Shown piece by piece: positions 12,501-24,334 of a stretch of 64,000 bases of DNA; the first letter of the stretch is position 1; every line of letters begins with the position of its first letter. This DNA comes from Trileptium ribeirensis. Lineage: Eukaryota; Nematoda; Enoplea; Enoplida; Thoracostomopsidae. Both the position numbers and the translations under genes were made by a program. The stretch is from the NCBI GenBank assembly GCA_030248225.1, contig JASANE010024821.1:62001-126000 (forward strand). Reading direction: 5' to 3'. Under the pieces are notes generated by a model. It was given only the letters and a program-made list of their open reading frames with translations, was not told the origin of the DNA and made no database searches.

Positions 12501-13200
12501 TGGGACATTTTTAACGTTTGCATGTTTTAACGTTATAGCATTTTATGTTCCCCCAGCTCAACTGCAAACTGTTAGTAATTTTTAGAACAATGACAGCGTG
12601 ATCGCAAGCGGTCCGTTCAAGGTATCAAACAGTGATACCGTGTATTCCAATAAACGAAAACACATTTTTGCTACACCGGATGTGCCACAAACACAAGACA
12701 GTATCCGAAACGGAAGACACCATGACCTTAGGGACTCAGAACGACCAACGTGTGAACGGGAGCAGGTATTGCTTTACGATTAAGACTGATGTTTTTGTGA
12801 CAGTCGCGCTAATTTTATAAACATCAATTGTAATGTAGGTGAAAAGGCTTTAATAAAATTGTCAAATTTTGGCCAATGTAGCTGTTACAGCAATCACTTC
12901 GGTAGCGACGAAATAACTTATTGTACGGCACACAGATAGCAGCTATTACCTCTTGAACTACTGAGCGATCATCCGGTCGGGCATATATATAAATTCAAGC
13001 ATATATATGTGCGTGGAACAAAAACCATTATTTTGCTAGTAACTCTATCGAGATTGCAGAACGTAGTGAAGCATAGGTACAGTTGCGCCTTTTGTGTGCA
13101 CAACCAATCAGCTCGCGATAGCATACGTCGATATGCTATGTGTGGATATTACACAATACCACACAAGGTAGAACAAAACTACCACCTGCAATAAGTTTCC
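9501..13200. other. Long gap with two GC-rich repeat-like patches
   Basis: No gene is supported. A GC-rich patch at 10640-10750 (ACCCACGGGTAC, GTGCCCGC) and one at 12245-12570 (CCCCAGGTATTTCGACC, then paired TTCCCAAATT/AATTACCAAATTT words) look like decayed repeats. The frames at 9503-9827 and 10708-11289 overlap on both strands and show no domain. Confidence 0.4.
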
Positions 13201-13264
13201 CATGCCGGAAACCCCCCCCCCCAAGTGCAAGCTATCAGAATCCCAGGACGTCACAATAAAATTA

Positions 13265-13830
13265 GGAATTTTGAGTCGATTAACCATGAGGGCGCCATTG
13301 CGCCATACCCTCCTACCCAAGCAACCATGATAGGTCGCAGAGCAAAATCAACACCGACAATGACGTTTCCAATGCTCAAAAACCCCCAAATGAAACTTTT
13401 CAGCCGCCCAAGACGCCAGAACAATTTTCAATTTGGGGTCGACGAACCACGAGGGTGCCACGCCTTAAACCCCATAACTCCAGAACCGGTGCCTAAATCG
13501 AAAAACAAAAAAGAGGCATCGGCATTTGGCATTTTACTATGAAATAAAACCAACCAGAGGAAAAAATCAGAAAGTTATGATAAAAATAACCTTGCTTCCG
13601 TGTAGGGTACTAAAGTGGGGCAAAAACCCATATTTTGACCCCTGAACCAGACCCCAACTAAAAAATGCTCGCAAAAAATTTACCATGTGCGCGGTAAAGA
13701 GATTATGCCGGTTCGAATGAGCCCAAGATCATGAAAATCGGCTAAGTCGTTCCCGAGTTATGGCCGATCGAACACACACAGACGGAATTTAAAATTTTTA
13801 ACCCCTGCAACACACAATCTCCACTATGTT
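13265..13830. repeat. Diverged local duplication within a repeat-like block
   Basis: AATTTTGAGTCGATTAACCA at 13266 and AATTTGGGGTCGACGAACCA at 13430 begin two related units about 165 bp apart; both continue with GAGGGYGCCA. The block ends with GGCCGATCGAACACACACAG near 13762, a common style of dispersed-repeat end. No protein is supported, although a plus frame spans 13225-13542. Confidence 0.5.
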
Positions 13831-13839
13831 CTGATAATT

Positions 13840-15950
13840 AAAATTATTTGGTCACTCATAGTAGTAGCAGCTATTCATCATTCAGGGTAATATCAAATGC
13901 AAGCACGGTGGTGCCCAATTCGATCATATGCTAGACCGATTTGGCAAAGGCATCATAGTTGGACATCTCATAGGAGCTGCCTAGAAAAATGTGAACAAGA
14001 ACGCTCGCGAAGAATAACACACAAAAAATGCTAGCCGCACACATAAAAAGGCAACCAAACCATCAAGTCAGAAAACGAATCACAGCACAAACATAATCTC
14101 GTTTTGAAAAGATAAAGAATCGAACATTAAGCCGGAATATATATTAATTTTGCAGTAAAGCACAAAAAACGCGCAGAGCAAGACTACGCGTGATACGATT
14201 CAATATTATTTTCATTATTGTACACTGAGCTTGTTGCGCAAACAATTTATACGAATTCACTAAAAAAGATTGGTCTATGTTTGGCATGAAACACGACAAA
14301 AACATTATGAAAGCTCTTCTGCAGGAAATAATAAATTATGAAATGTTCCACGAAGATACAATATATATATATATATACGGCACGGCATAGCATACTAAGT
14401 ACGATATAGGAACACCGTGTACTGTGTTATCATGCCAGGTACCGCTACGAACGAGCTCAGTATGTATTTCTACAAGTCTGCAAAATAAGTGAAAAGTGAA
14501 AAACACATTTGATGATTAGTTTACAAGTTTTGAAAGCAGAAAACGGATCAACATCGTAACTTAGAACCTGGTTTGCGGTAGCAGTTTTGGCAAACCTGTA
14601 CCGTCGAAAACTGGCCTTGGTTAGGCCTATAGTCAAGTGTTGGCTGGATTCGAAAGACGACAGGCTACTTTTTTCAACACTTAAAACAGTTTCCATCGCA
14701 TGGCGGTAGGGGCCCTAGGTGCGGTATTGCTTTCCATGAAATTTAAAGTCCATACGATTCAAGAGAAGCATTCTGATTTTTCGCCATCAGATATTCTTTT
14801 AAAATTCAAAGAACTACTATTCTTAGAAATTTTACTGAAATTTAAATAAATCACATATTTTTCAAAAATAATTCTTCAAAATTTTAAGGAATAGTTTTTA
14901 GAGTTTTTCTGGCGGTGCAAAAAATCAAGGAATACTTATCTTAAATTTCGTGGAAAGTATTTTGAGTGTATTTGACGCTCAGTAAGCAATAAATGCTGAA
15001 CAAACTAATCGGACATATATGAAAGGATATCAGAACACATATAAAGTGCAAAAGAAGCTGTAGATCTCTGAAAACCAAACTAGGTGTTTACTAAATAAAA
15101 TCATATATTGGAAATTAAGATTGGTTTTTCCATCGATTGACAAAGTGATTATGAGTGTTTTTGACGCTCAGTAAATTATTTTTTAGCAATTATAAATTCA
15201 GCCACAAGAACTTCCGTTACAATTCGGAAAGCCGCGTATGCGTTCTCAACATTTTGCTAATACTTTTACACTTATCGCAAACAAAACGAATTCGTTCAAC
15301 ACCACTATATGAGTTGCTTAGGACCTGTATACTCCTGAGAAAATTTTTAGAAAAAATTTGTCCAACGATAGACGAAGTGTTTGCCATGTTTAGCAAATGT
15401 GCCATTCGTTCTGTGTGAAATAACGAAGCAATAGACTCTAATTTTCTAAATGTGATTTTAGTTCCAATCTTCCCATGAAACTAGAGCTTTTAAGCTCAAA
15501 CTTCCTGCAATTAAGCCAATCTGTCCTTTGAAATTCGAGTCGACACCCACGTTCTTAAGACGACATCCGGTCCCAAGATGGTTAAATTGTCCACACAAGT
15601 TCTGCAACGTCCTCAGAAGTTGCAATCTATCCCGTCCTTTAGATTGCTCAAACCTTCCGGCCTTAATTGGGTCGGCAACGGCGATATTCCCTTTGTGATC
15701 GCGATATGCCGCTCGTCAATTCGACTTGATCTCGTTATAGAAAGTGACCCGAGTCGCGAGGACATTGTAAAACACCAAAAAACCAAGATTGATTTGAAAT
15801 TTTCAACGAACATTCGCGTTCCAACGGCTTGCCGGGGGGAAACCGACGACGGGAAGTTATTCGTCTCGAGGCCCGAGACGTGGCAACCCTCAAAGAATTC
15901 CTGTCTGGTCAGGCGCCCTGATCCAGGCCCCCTAGAGTCCGCGGGAGGGC
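13840..15950. other. AT-rich gap with one short direct repeat
   Basis: TTTGACGCTCAGTAA occurs at about 14970 and again at about 15160, preceded both times by GAGTGT.T. A (TA)n run is at about 14360-14378. No gene, RNA gene or delimited mobile element is evident; the 87-aa plus frame at 15155-15418 has an opposing frame of similar length and no domain. Confidence 0.4.
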
Positions 15951-16099
15951 CCTAAATCGCCCCCCCATTCGTCCCGTCCGTCCATACTTCGTCCGTCCGT
16001 AAAACTCTGAAATTTTATGAAATTTTGTACGTGGTGTCCTTTTCTGGTCATTTTTTTGTTGGGTGTCTTTCCCCTCTAGTTATATAACTATAGTAATAT

Positions 16100-16155
16100 T
16101 CTTATATATATATATATAAATAAAACAAATACACACATACACACACACACAATAC
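16100..16155. repeat. Adjacent (TA)n and (CA)n microsatellites
   Basis: An alternating TA run at about 16103-16118 is followed by a CA-rich run at about 16130-16152. They lie immediately before the purine tract and mark the start of a simple-sequence zone. Confidence 0.85.
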
Positions 16156-16184
16156 ACGGACGAGACGACGACGCCGTCCGGGCC

Positions 16185-16465
16185 GGAGGAAGGGGCGGGG
16201 GGGCTAAGTCAAAATCATAAACACCTAAAACAAACAAAAAAAAACACCACAAAAAACCAAAAAGAGAAACGAACGAGGAACTGGGGTGGAAAAGAGACAA
16301 CAACGAAAAACGGGGGAGGACAGCGAGGAGGCGGGGGGCGGAGGGGGGAGGGTGGGCGGGGAGGAGGGGGAGGGGGGGAGGGCTGGGGGGGGGGGGGCCG
16401 AAGGCGGGGCCGAGGCCGGAAGGGGGGGAGGGGTGGAATGAAAGTAGAGTGGAGGGGGTAAGGCG
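16185..16465 (+). repeat. Long purine-rich (G/A) tract with G-quadruplex potential
   Basis: The plus strand is almost entirely G and A over about 280 bp, with many runs of three or more G, including an uninterrupted run of G at about 16385-16397. Such mirror-like purine tracts can form triplex or quadruplex DNA. The proline-rich frames read on the opposite strand (within 16088-16583) follow directly from this composition and are not proposed as genes. Confidence 0.8.
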
Positions 16466-16499
16466 GGTTGGAACCCACTTTTGGGTTCCCATATGCGTT

Positions 16500-16805
16500 A
16501 ATATGGGGGCGTTTAGCGGGCTCTCCTGCGTTAACAGATGGGCAGAGCGACGCCCGCCGGGTATCGTTGGACTCAGCGTCCAACGGCGGTTCGAACGAGG
16601 GGTGATATCGCCACCGGGGCGGTAGGAATAAAAATGGTACTAAAATTAGTGCAGTTAGAGAGAGTCGCGGCTACGATGGGGGGCACGTTTGTTGATCGTA
16701 CGGGTTAACGGAGCGGCGGAGCGAGACCCGCCGGGTATTTTTGGAGATGTCCCATCGAGACAAATCTAACGAGGGGCGATTCGCCCATTTTAGAGTAGAG
16801 TGAAA
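16500..16805. repeat. Diverged tandem duplication, about 190 bp
   Basis: The words GTTAAC, GAGCGACGCCCGCCGGGTAT and AACGAGGGGTGAT at 16530-16610 recur as GTTAAC, GCGAGACCCGCCGGGTAT and AACGAGGGGCGAT at 16704-16782. The unit is GC-rich and of unknown origin. It resembles a repeated non-coding unit more than a gene. Confidence 0.6.
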
Positions 16806-17094
16806 AATCTCGAATTGTCGGCGCCCATCAGCAGTTGACGACTGCTTTCTAGGCACTTCCTGTGGCTGTCGCGGGCCAGCGGGGATTCGGGCGGAGGTGT
16901 AAAACACATGGTTGGATGCAACTGGTCGCGGTGAACAAAACGAGGGGTCGTCTGAGCCGATGCTGACGCGGGGTGCGGCGACGGGAATGTCGAAAGAGAA
17001 AGGGGTTTTCATATTAATTGCGCACGGCAATAGGCTAAATAGGCAAAGCGGTTTTATCTATGAAGTTGTCGGCGGGGCACGCATATAAATGGGT

Positions 17095-17112
17095 ACATAC
17101 ATACATACATAC
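17095..17112. repeat. (ACAT)n microsatellite
   Basis: Four to five tandem copies of CATA. Confidence 0.9.
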
Positions 17113-17725
17113 GTTATGTGTGATATGTCCTAACTACCTGGGAAGTGATAGACTGGTTCCATGGTGACAATCCTACCTAGCGTAAGTAGCGATTGTCTCT
17201 ACGTGTTACAAGCGAAGTTGCGACGTCGTCCGGACGGCCTTTGGATGTCTATTTGCAACTCCCAAAGCGTTTCACCAGCCGGTTCTGGTTATTCTCCGTA
17301 CCATGATATCGCAGACGGTGACGGGCCTTTGAATGACCCCGACATCCGTCGTCCCTTACAGTTGCAAGTGCGACCAACGCGTGATCTCTGCTTATTCGAA
17401 TTTGCCGTTCTCTATAACTATTACCTAATATGTTACTAAAACCGAGTAGATTTAATATTTTTGATTTCAGTCTTAACAAACATGTTTTCCTGAACGTGCA
17501 GCCAGGGGCCTCCTATTCCCGGACGGTCGTAACCGTCAACCCTATAACACGAATGCCTACCGGTTGAGTTGTCGACTGCCGTCCAACTGTCGTCGGCGTA
17601 GTACCCTATTTTCGGTCCTACAGGTCGGTTGGGGCTCATTTCCTCGCAAATTGGGGGCCGATTGGAACACTCGTTAATAACGGATTACAATGATACAAAA
17701 TGGTCCATTGGACCAAACGACACAG

Positions 17726-18228
17726 TTATACAAAATATTAAACTTCACATTTTTTTATACAAAATATTAAGCTGCACATTTTATACAAAATATTAAACCT
17801 CACATTTTTATACAAAATATTAAGCTGCACATTTTATACAAAATATTAAACCTCACATTTTTATACAAAATATTAAGCTGCACATTTTATACAAAATATT
17901 AAACCTCACATTTTTATACAAAATATTAAACTGCACATTTTTATACAAAATATTAAACTGCACATTTTTATACAAAATATTAAACTGCACATTTTTATAC
18001 AAAATATTAAACTGCACATTTTTATACAAAATATTAAACTGCACATTTTTATACAAAATATTAAACTGCACATTTTTATACAAAATATTAAACTGCACAT
18101 TTTTATACAAAATATTAAACTGCACATTTTTATACAAAATATTAAACTGCACATTTTTATACAAAATGTTAAACTGCACATTTTTATACAAAATATTAAA
18201 CTGCACATTTTTATACAAAATATTAAAC
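17726..18228. repeat. 26/27-bp minisatellite, 19 copies
   Basis: The unit TTTTTATACAAAATATT + AAACTGCACA is repeated 19 times. The first seven copies alternate between two types (ending AAACYTCAC and AAGCTGCAC, so an effective two-unit period of about 53 bp), while copies 8-18 are nearly identical with AAACTGCAC. One copy has a single G (AAAATGTT). Because the main unit is 27 bp, a multiple of three, each frame of the homogeneous part stays open; the minus strand reads a 9-residue repeat. That frame is a by-product of the period, not evidence for a protein. Confidence 0.97.
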
Positions 18229-18880
18229 GTAAGCCACACGGTCAATATTTTCATACAGAATGTCTGCTGACGCGAAACGACCCTTGTACGTGACCAGCTC
18301 TATCCGACGCATCCCAGTCCAATTTTGGGTGTAATCGTCCTAAAATATCCGTGACAGGGTCGGAACGACCCTGTTACATTAATCATTTTTGATATAGCAA
18401 AAATTTTTAGTCATTTTATTTATTTTTATTCGTAAAAATACCAGAATTTGTATATATTTCGCATATATTCAATATATGAAATAGATAATATCTGAAATAA
18501 ACTTCGACGCAAATGTGGAAATGTTTTAAACGTTATTGTTTATTGTGCCGTACATGTGAAACAAAAATTCACTTAGAAAAGTGATATTTCCGTGAAATTT
18601 TTTTCAAAAAAACGAACTTTATTGACTATTTGTTTAGCATATTCAAACATCATTATATACATACGGACTTTTAAAATATGTTAATTTTTATAAAATATAA
18701 ACGGTTTGCTTCAATATCGATATGCGCTTAAGTTGCAAATGAAGCACGACTTGTGATAGTAGCATTCTTTTTTAGTTTATCTGATTTCTGTTTTTGTTTA
18801 AACTTAACTGCTATTTAGTTCTACTTTAACGTTTGCAATGGTTTGCTTATTTTCATTGTATTCAACAGTTTTGATTAAGC
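18229..18880. other. AT-rich gap, nothing recognised
   Basis: After the minisatellite, a short GC-balanced patch (GGGTCGGAACGACCC palindrome at about 18358-18372) gives way to AT-rich sequence without coding character. Confidence 0.45.
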
Positions 18881-19449
18881 ACGGGCACTGCTACTCTGGG
18901 TACCCGATATGGGTACATCGGCTACTTGGGTATTGCGTGGTACTTTGAATGGTACCTAGAATTGAACATATTTTCCGCCGCCTTACCGGAACATAGACTT
19001 GTTAACTTACGAAATATAGCTAACCCAAAAGCAATGTTGGAGAAGTTGCATTCGGAGACACATTGATTCGCAAGAACTCCAGGTTCCTATTTTGAACACC
19101 AGGTATTTTAATTTAGACACAACGGTTTTCCTACTAACGGCAATAATCAATTTCAATTAATTATATAAGCTAACGCTATTGCCCACCGGCATGTGTCTCG
19201 GAGACTTGTTGCAATAAATAGAGTCCCGCCTGTTCGCAAACTTAATAGTTTGCATTGCTAAAATGCAGAAATTAAAACGAGAACGCAATAATAATATAGC
19301 AGCTAAGTATAAAAGTTTAGGTTCTAAAACGCATATGCGATTCTGCGCAAATACGTAATAAGAAAGTATTTAATACTTAGTTACGGATTTTCTACAGCCC
19401 AAAATTTCTTTGAATCAGTGCACGAGCAAATAGCAAGTCTATCTTATCC

Positions 19450-20305
19450 GGTCATGTTTGTCGCAAAAAATACCCGAGCTGGGAACCGGTACAAGTATAT
19501 AGTGGCACCTTTAACCTTTCTGCTTCCGAATGCTTGTTATCTTATGGTTGCATTGCTCAGCCTAGGGCCAATTATGTGACCGTTCTTCACACCAATTTCC
19601 TCAGACAAGATGTATATACATGTCAACAAGTAGTATTGTACGGTAGGCCGGAGGAAACAATTTTTAGCTGGACGCGATAGCAACCTTACAAGTCTTATTT
19701 GCAGATTTGGGTACCTAATTTAAACGACGCAGATACGCAAATTTAAGTGGAAGGTCCGGCTTATGCGAACTACTGCGTCTTTTTAGTTATACCCTTCGGC
19801 CAAAATGGTTAATTTTGTTACCATTCGACTCAGGTCGATGAAGAGTTTAAGAAAATATCCATGTCGACCTGTTTTATAACAAAAAATTTAGTCATTTTTG
19901 GGTTCCCAATGCCCCTTCAGCTTGGTACCCAAATTTTTGTAAAAACAGTTTTCTTTGTAAATGTATAATTTTATGTGTCATTCTAACAATGACGAGCACG
20001 GTTATGGTAGAAAAATTTTTCGAAAATTTTAGGCATCCAGATACCCAAAACAGGTATATACAGTGGAAAGTCAAAAAATTTAAAAATGCTTATCGTAAAA
20101 CTACCGGAAGTGAATATTTACTGAACCGCTTCGTGAGTTGAGTCGAGTGATACCGAGATTACCGATGTATCTTCAAAACTGACCATTTTCTGACGGTAGC
20201 TTCATCGAAAAGACCCGAACTTCCAAAGTTTAGTGTTGGGTACCTGGATAGTTTAGTTGGGTGTACCCGGGAGTGATTTACTACCCGATGCCTATGTCTG
20301 AATCT
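19450..20305. repeat. Dispersed repeat, family R2 copy 1 (interrupted)
   Basis: Matches 22440-22845 in the same orientation: CACCTTTAACCTTTCT, GGTTCTTCACAC / CGTTCTTCACAC, GGAGGAAACAATTTTT / TGAGGAAACAATTTTTTAA and GTACCTAATTT, then CCGGCTTATG / GCGGCTTACG. In copy 2 the final block (AAAGTTAGTG...GTACC) follows about 15 bp later. Here the corresponding block (AAAGTTTAGTGTTGGGTACC at about 20226) follows about 450 bp later because another repeat lies between. Confidence 0.65.
19780..20215. mobile_element. Foldback-like insertion inside repeat R2
   Basis: The segment absent from the other R2 copy starts near TTAGTTATACCCTTCGGCC and ends near 20215. Its two ends are weakly inverted: CGACTCAGGTCGATGAAGAG...AAATATCC on the left mirrors GAATATTTACTGAACCGCTT...GAGTCGAGTG on the right. 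The same words occur in the arms at 26.5-27.9 and 30.3-31.4 kb, so it belongs to the same foldback-like family. Exact ends and target duplication were not resolved. Confidence 0.5.
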
Positions 20306-20347
20306 GATGTTCAACAAAATGTTTGTAATAATTATAGAATATTTTAG

Positions 20348-20574
20348 ATGATTGGTCTCAGTTATTTGGTGATTTTACTAAGTTCGGTCTTGGCTTTATT
20401 GGTTTGCTATTCGATACTATATTCCTCGTCCAACATTACTGCCTCTATGCTGCCAACAATCGTAAGATATTGAAAGAAATGGAAGAAAGCAAAACTTCAT
20501 TAGTGAGCGGTAGTGTTAGCAATCAGTATAGAACATTGTCTTATGACGCAAGTTCATATGAAGAAAGATACTAA
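20348..20574 (+). CDS. CTNS: Cystinosin, terminal exon
   Basis: Cystinosin is the lysosomal proton-coupled cystine exporter with two PQ-loop motifs and seven membrane segments. The acceptor TATTTTAG precedes 20348. Reading AT (completing a codon from the previous exon) then GAT TGG gives 74 residues to the TAA at 20572-20574. The start, DWSQLFGDFTKFGLGF, matches the strongly conserved end of cystinosins (aromatic, L-F-G-D, T-K-F-G-L-G), followed by the last membrane segment (about residues 15-36, ending VQHYCLY). The cytosolic tail contains YRTL, a YxxPhi-type sorting signal consistent with lysosomal targeting; human cystinosin uses a different tail motif. No upstream exon was found in the window, so it could have long introns or be an isolated fragment. 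Frame and splice site look intact. Identification is confident; integrity of the whole gene is unknown. Confidence 0.85.
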
Positions 20575-20784
20575 ACTGAATACAACATTCCAACAAGTTC
20601 CGCCTTTAAATTTTTGTTTTATTTATTAATTGGCACAATTAAGTTTACACCAACGAATCATTTGCGTTAATTCACGTGCTTCGAACACACACGCCTTGGA
20701 AGTTCACATACCAACTGCACCAAATTGGTGACGCTGGCATACCTACTCGCTGCCGGCAGTAAGGCCCAAATAACCTGAGGGGTG

Positions 20785-20970
20785 TTACGTTATAACTTTA
20801 AAAACAAGAACAGCTTAAAGCGTAAGTTCGGAGGCGGCAGCCAACGACATAGACTAGTATATGTCTCATATAAGAAACTAAACTTAGGCTTAGTATATCG
20901 AAAAAGGCATGACCTACATTTTATTTGTATAGTTATTCCGGTTAAGCCCTAGAAAGTTTTATTAGTTGGC
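20785..20970. repeat. Copy of the dispersed repeat seen at 175-345
   Basis: Shares TACGTTATA, AGAACAGCTTA.AGCG, TTCGG.GG.GGCAGCC, CTTAGGCTTAGTATA, GGCATG.CCT.CATTTTATTT with 185-300 in the same orientation. It lies about 210 bp downstream of the cystinosin stop codon. Confidence 0.7.
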
Positions 20971-20989
20971 ACCTCGGACATGTAAGCCT

Positions 20990-22425
20990 ACTTATTGGTT
21001 GTCTACTGTTATAGAAACATTAATTGCGCTATATTGATATATGTGAGAGTCCAAATTAGCGGCAGAAACCTGTCATATTTTGTACGACTGATGGAAAAAC
21101 TCTTTTGTATCAGAAAAATAAATTCAAACTTTGTAGGTTTGATATATTACAGTTTTAGTTTGGTGTGCACATATAATGTATATTTGGTGTTCAGTATGCG
21201 TAAGTCCACTTCAGTTGCGTGTTCCATCGTTATTTTGTAAGTATCGTGGAATGAATTGTGCAATTGTAATTGCTGTCTACAATTCCGCCACATCAGATTA
21301 GCGAACGCAAACCTCTTGACATTTGAAAGCCGTTTACGTTCACTTATATTTGCCGATTTCGCACGTTTGCAAAAACACATAGGCGTCGCTGATGGCTATG
21401 CAGATCCCTGCCCTCTTCCCGCCGACGGGCTTAACCCCTGGTGTGACGAAGGCTCCCGCGCCACGAAGATCCAGTTACCCCTTTTGGAATTCAGACCTCG
21501 GGCCATGTATGCCTAGCATAATCGCACACCAGGAAGGTTGTCGGTTAATTTATCGGTAGGGGGTAGTCAGGTTTTTTCTTTTTGTTGGGGGGTCCGGACT
21601 TTAAAGGGACAACTCTCTATTCCCATGAACATATATGGATCTTTCAGACCTGCAATAGACACTACCATTGCACAAACATGCAGATTTGGTTGATGCGATT
21701 GCACGTTGTTGTAGATATGGTAGCAACCATTGCACGCAAGTTGTAGATATAGGCGCTACCATTGCTCTAGCCGAAAAGTCATAGTCAGCAATATTTCACT
21801 CGACATGTGGTATTAGAAGCGCGTTATTAGCATTTTCCGGGCAATGGAAAGTCGTTGTCTTCATTTTACGAGCAATGGTTGCACGACGTGTCTACGGTGT
21901 GCAGTTCGTGCACGCACTTCTGTGTGAAAGACGCATTACTGTAGAGAAAAAAGTGTTTCTGAAATTTGTGGCAATATATACAACGATTCTAAAATGCTAT
22001 TCTTATAGTTGATGGAGCACGTGTGCAGATATCTCAGAAAGTGCCTCCCTTACGTTTGGTATTAACATTCAAGCACCTTATGATTTTGAATCAGGTGGCA
22101 GAGCTGTTTTATAAACCGAAATATCACGGTCCAACTTCACAATATACATGTAGTAACGCGATCTTATTCAACATCAATTTATTTAAGACAGAAATCTATT
22201 ACTATAAATGCTCTCAGTAATTTTGCTCGGTGCATGCGAAAATGAATGAGTAGGGTCCAGGATGTAAGGCGAAAGACGTTCGACTAAATCAGAAGTGGAA
22301 CCATGTTGTAACACGCTAAATTTCATGCATTTTTTATTAACATTTTTCTTTTGGGCATAGCGGTTGGTGCTCGACGGTAAAGGATGTGAAAAGTAGCCGG
22401 CTGAAAGGTTGGGTTCTTATCCCGA
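20990..22425. other. Gap, nothing recognised
   Basis: Short opposing frames at 20995-21516 have no domain. A weak local repeat (TTGTAGATAT.G..GC.ACCATTGC) occurs twice at about 21712 and 21743. No gene supported. Confidence 0.4.
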
Positions 22426-22439
22426 ACTCGTGCACTTTA

Positions 22440-22845
22440 TCGCAAAAAAATACCCAACTGTTAGCCGGCACACTTAACTATATAACGACACCTTTAACCT
22501 TTCTATTTGCTTGAAAGTCTCAATACCATATAGCTGCGTCGGGACTAAGCGCTTGACATTTGTGGTTCTTCACACTATTTTCTCTAGCTACTATGTGCAT
22601 GTCAGCATGCACTGTTGTAAGGTAGGCTTGAGGAAACAATTTTTTAACTCGCCACCATCGTAAACTACAATGTCTTCTTTACAGATTAGTGTACCTAATT
22701 TGAACATTGCTAATACAGCAGGTTTGACTAGAAATTGCGGCTTACGACAACTAGCAAAGTTAGTGTGACGTACCCGGGCAGTTTAGTGTGATCAGGTACC
22801 TGAGTAACGAAGTGTATATACTACGCAATGGCTATGTTTCTTCGT
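22440..22845. repeat. Dispersed repeat, family R2 copy 2 (uninterrupted)
   Basis: See the shared words listed for 19450-20305. This copy runs through without the roughly 450-bp insertion, so it serves as the empty-site reference. It ends with GTACCTGAGTAACGA..TGTATATACTAC..AATGGCTATG, matching GTACCCGGGAGTGA..ACTACCCGATGCCTATG at 20254-20300. Confidence 0.6.
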
Positions 22846-23581
22846 TTAGGCCCCACCATAAAAATTTCAGTGCTAGAACTTGCCAAAAACGGACCTTTTC
22901 TGAATAAAGCTGAATCCAATGTACCAAAATTGTCGCTTTATCTTCGATATTCACCAATTTCGGCATGGGAGGTATTTATGCATAATTTTATATTTTTTCC
23001 ACTAAAGGTTTTTCAAGTGGTATCAATTTTTGGTAGTGCACAGGTTCTTCAAAATTCCAGTTGCACGAGCAGTATAAAATTGTTGCTGACGTTATAAATT
23101 TGCTAGGAAAATTTTTGAATTGGAAAACCGTAATGTAGTCTGTATCAAAAGTTTTTACAACTATTACTGTGCAACAATGGTTTTTAACTGCTCAAAATAT
23201 AATGCCGAGTTTACCCAAACTATTGTTAGGATTGCCCGGGTTTAATATATACAGTACTACTGGTATACCATAAAAATATGTCGTTCCTTAACACCCACCG
23301 TCACTTCATTGACCTAACGTGTTCCAGTACATGTGTAGTCAAAAGTAGGTTTTGAAGACCAATAATTCAAAATCGGCAATAAAACTGAAAAATTTAATTT
23401 TATGCCGAAAAAAAGTTAAATTCATCGGAGTATACGGCGAAATTTCCTACTCCTTCCGGGAGGAACCTTGGAAGAATTTTGTTGTGAAACTTGTTTTTTT
23501 CCAAATATTATTGTTTTTTTCCGCCACTTTTTCCCCCCACCCAAAACAATTTGACCAACCAAAAAAAAACCTCTAAGGGTA
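22846..23581. other. Gap before the pogo-like element
   Basis: Two plus-strand frames (22828-23097 and 23352-23576) are AT-driven with no domain match. Homopolymer T and A runs near 23495-23570 precede the transposon end. Confidence 0.4.
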
Positions 23582-24334
23582 GGGTAAACTTTCTTAGTAT
23601 GGACACTTTCCTTGTATGAACACAGCTAACGCACACTAAAGTTTTTAATGTGAAAACTACAACTTTTTCAAAATAAATTGGCTTCAGTGTGTAGCAGATG
23701 AGTCACTGTGCGTAATCGGCTAAAAATATTTTATCGTTTTGTCTATATCAGATTGTTACCGTGTTTTTCATTGCAACAAAGAAGAGTCGATTCATTTCCA
23801 AATACTTCTTTCTGAAAAAACTTTAACAAAAAGCTAATTTTTTGAATGTGAAGGTAAGTACATTTTCTGTTAATTTTTATATAGAATTGTAGCTTATTGC
23901 ATGTACAGTTTAGTGCGACTTAAATAAACTGAAAAAACTTAAATGCTGAAACAGGCAATGTAGTAAAACGTACGTCTGTCCGTTTGATATACACTCGCCA
24001 TGTATGAACAGTTACGTGCCTTGTATGGACACTTCTCCCTAGTATGGACACATTTGTTTTATTACGCGTTCGAACATATGCATTTTGATATTATGGGTTT
24101 TTGACACTACACAGGGTCCCCCTCGAGAAATTGTATTATGTCCTACCTTGATTAGTTAAAGTAATCTATGTCACAGTTGTCCTACGACAGCGTAATACAT
24201 CATTGCGTACAGCTGATCTTAGTTGCATTAATTTACGCTAAACTTTTAAAAGCCTGTGGTGCAATGGCATACATGCCGACGGTCGGTCATGCCGAGGGGA
24301 GGTTGGGTAGTGGCCATCCCAGAAGGCAACCGTG

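Noticed and set aside
16088..16583. Proline-rich minus-strand proteins
   Set aside because: They are the antisense reading of the purine tract; two frames overlap and both are low complexity.
17726..18228. Possible CRISPR array
   Set aside because: Units are contiguous with no unique spacers, and the surrounding genome is eukaryotic.
17853..18254. 133-aa and 100-aa minus-strand frames with a 9-residue repeat
   Set aside because: They result from the 27-bp minisatellite period; no start context, no flanking coding sequence, and all frames in the array stay open.
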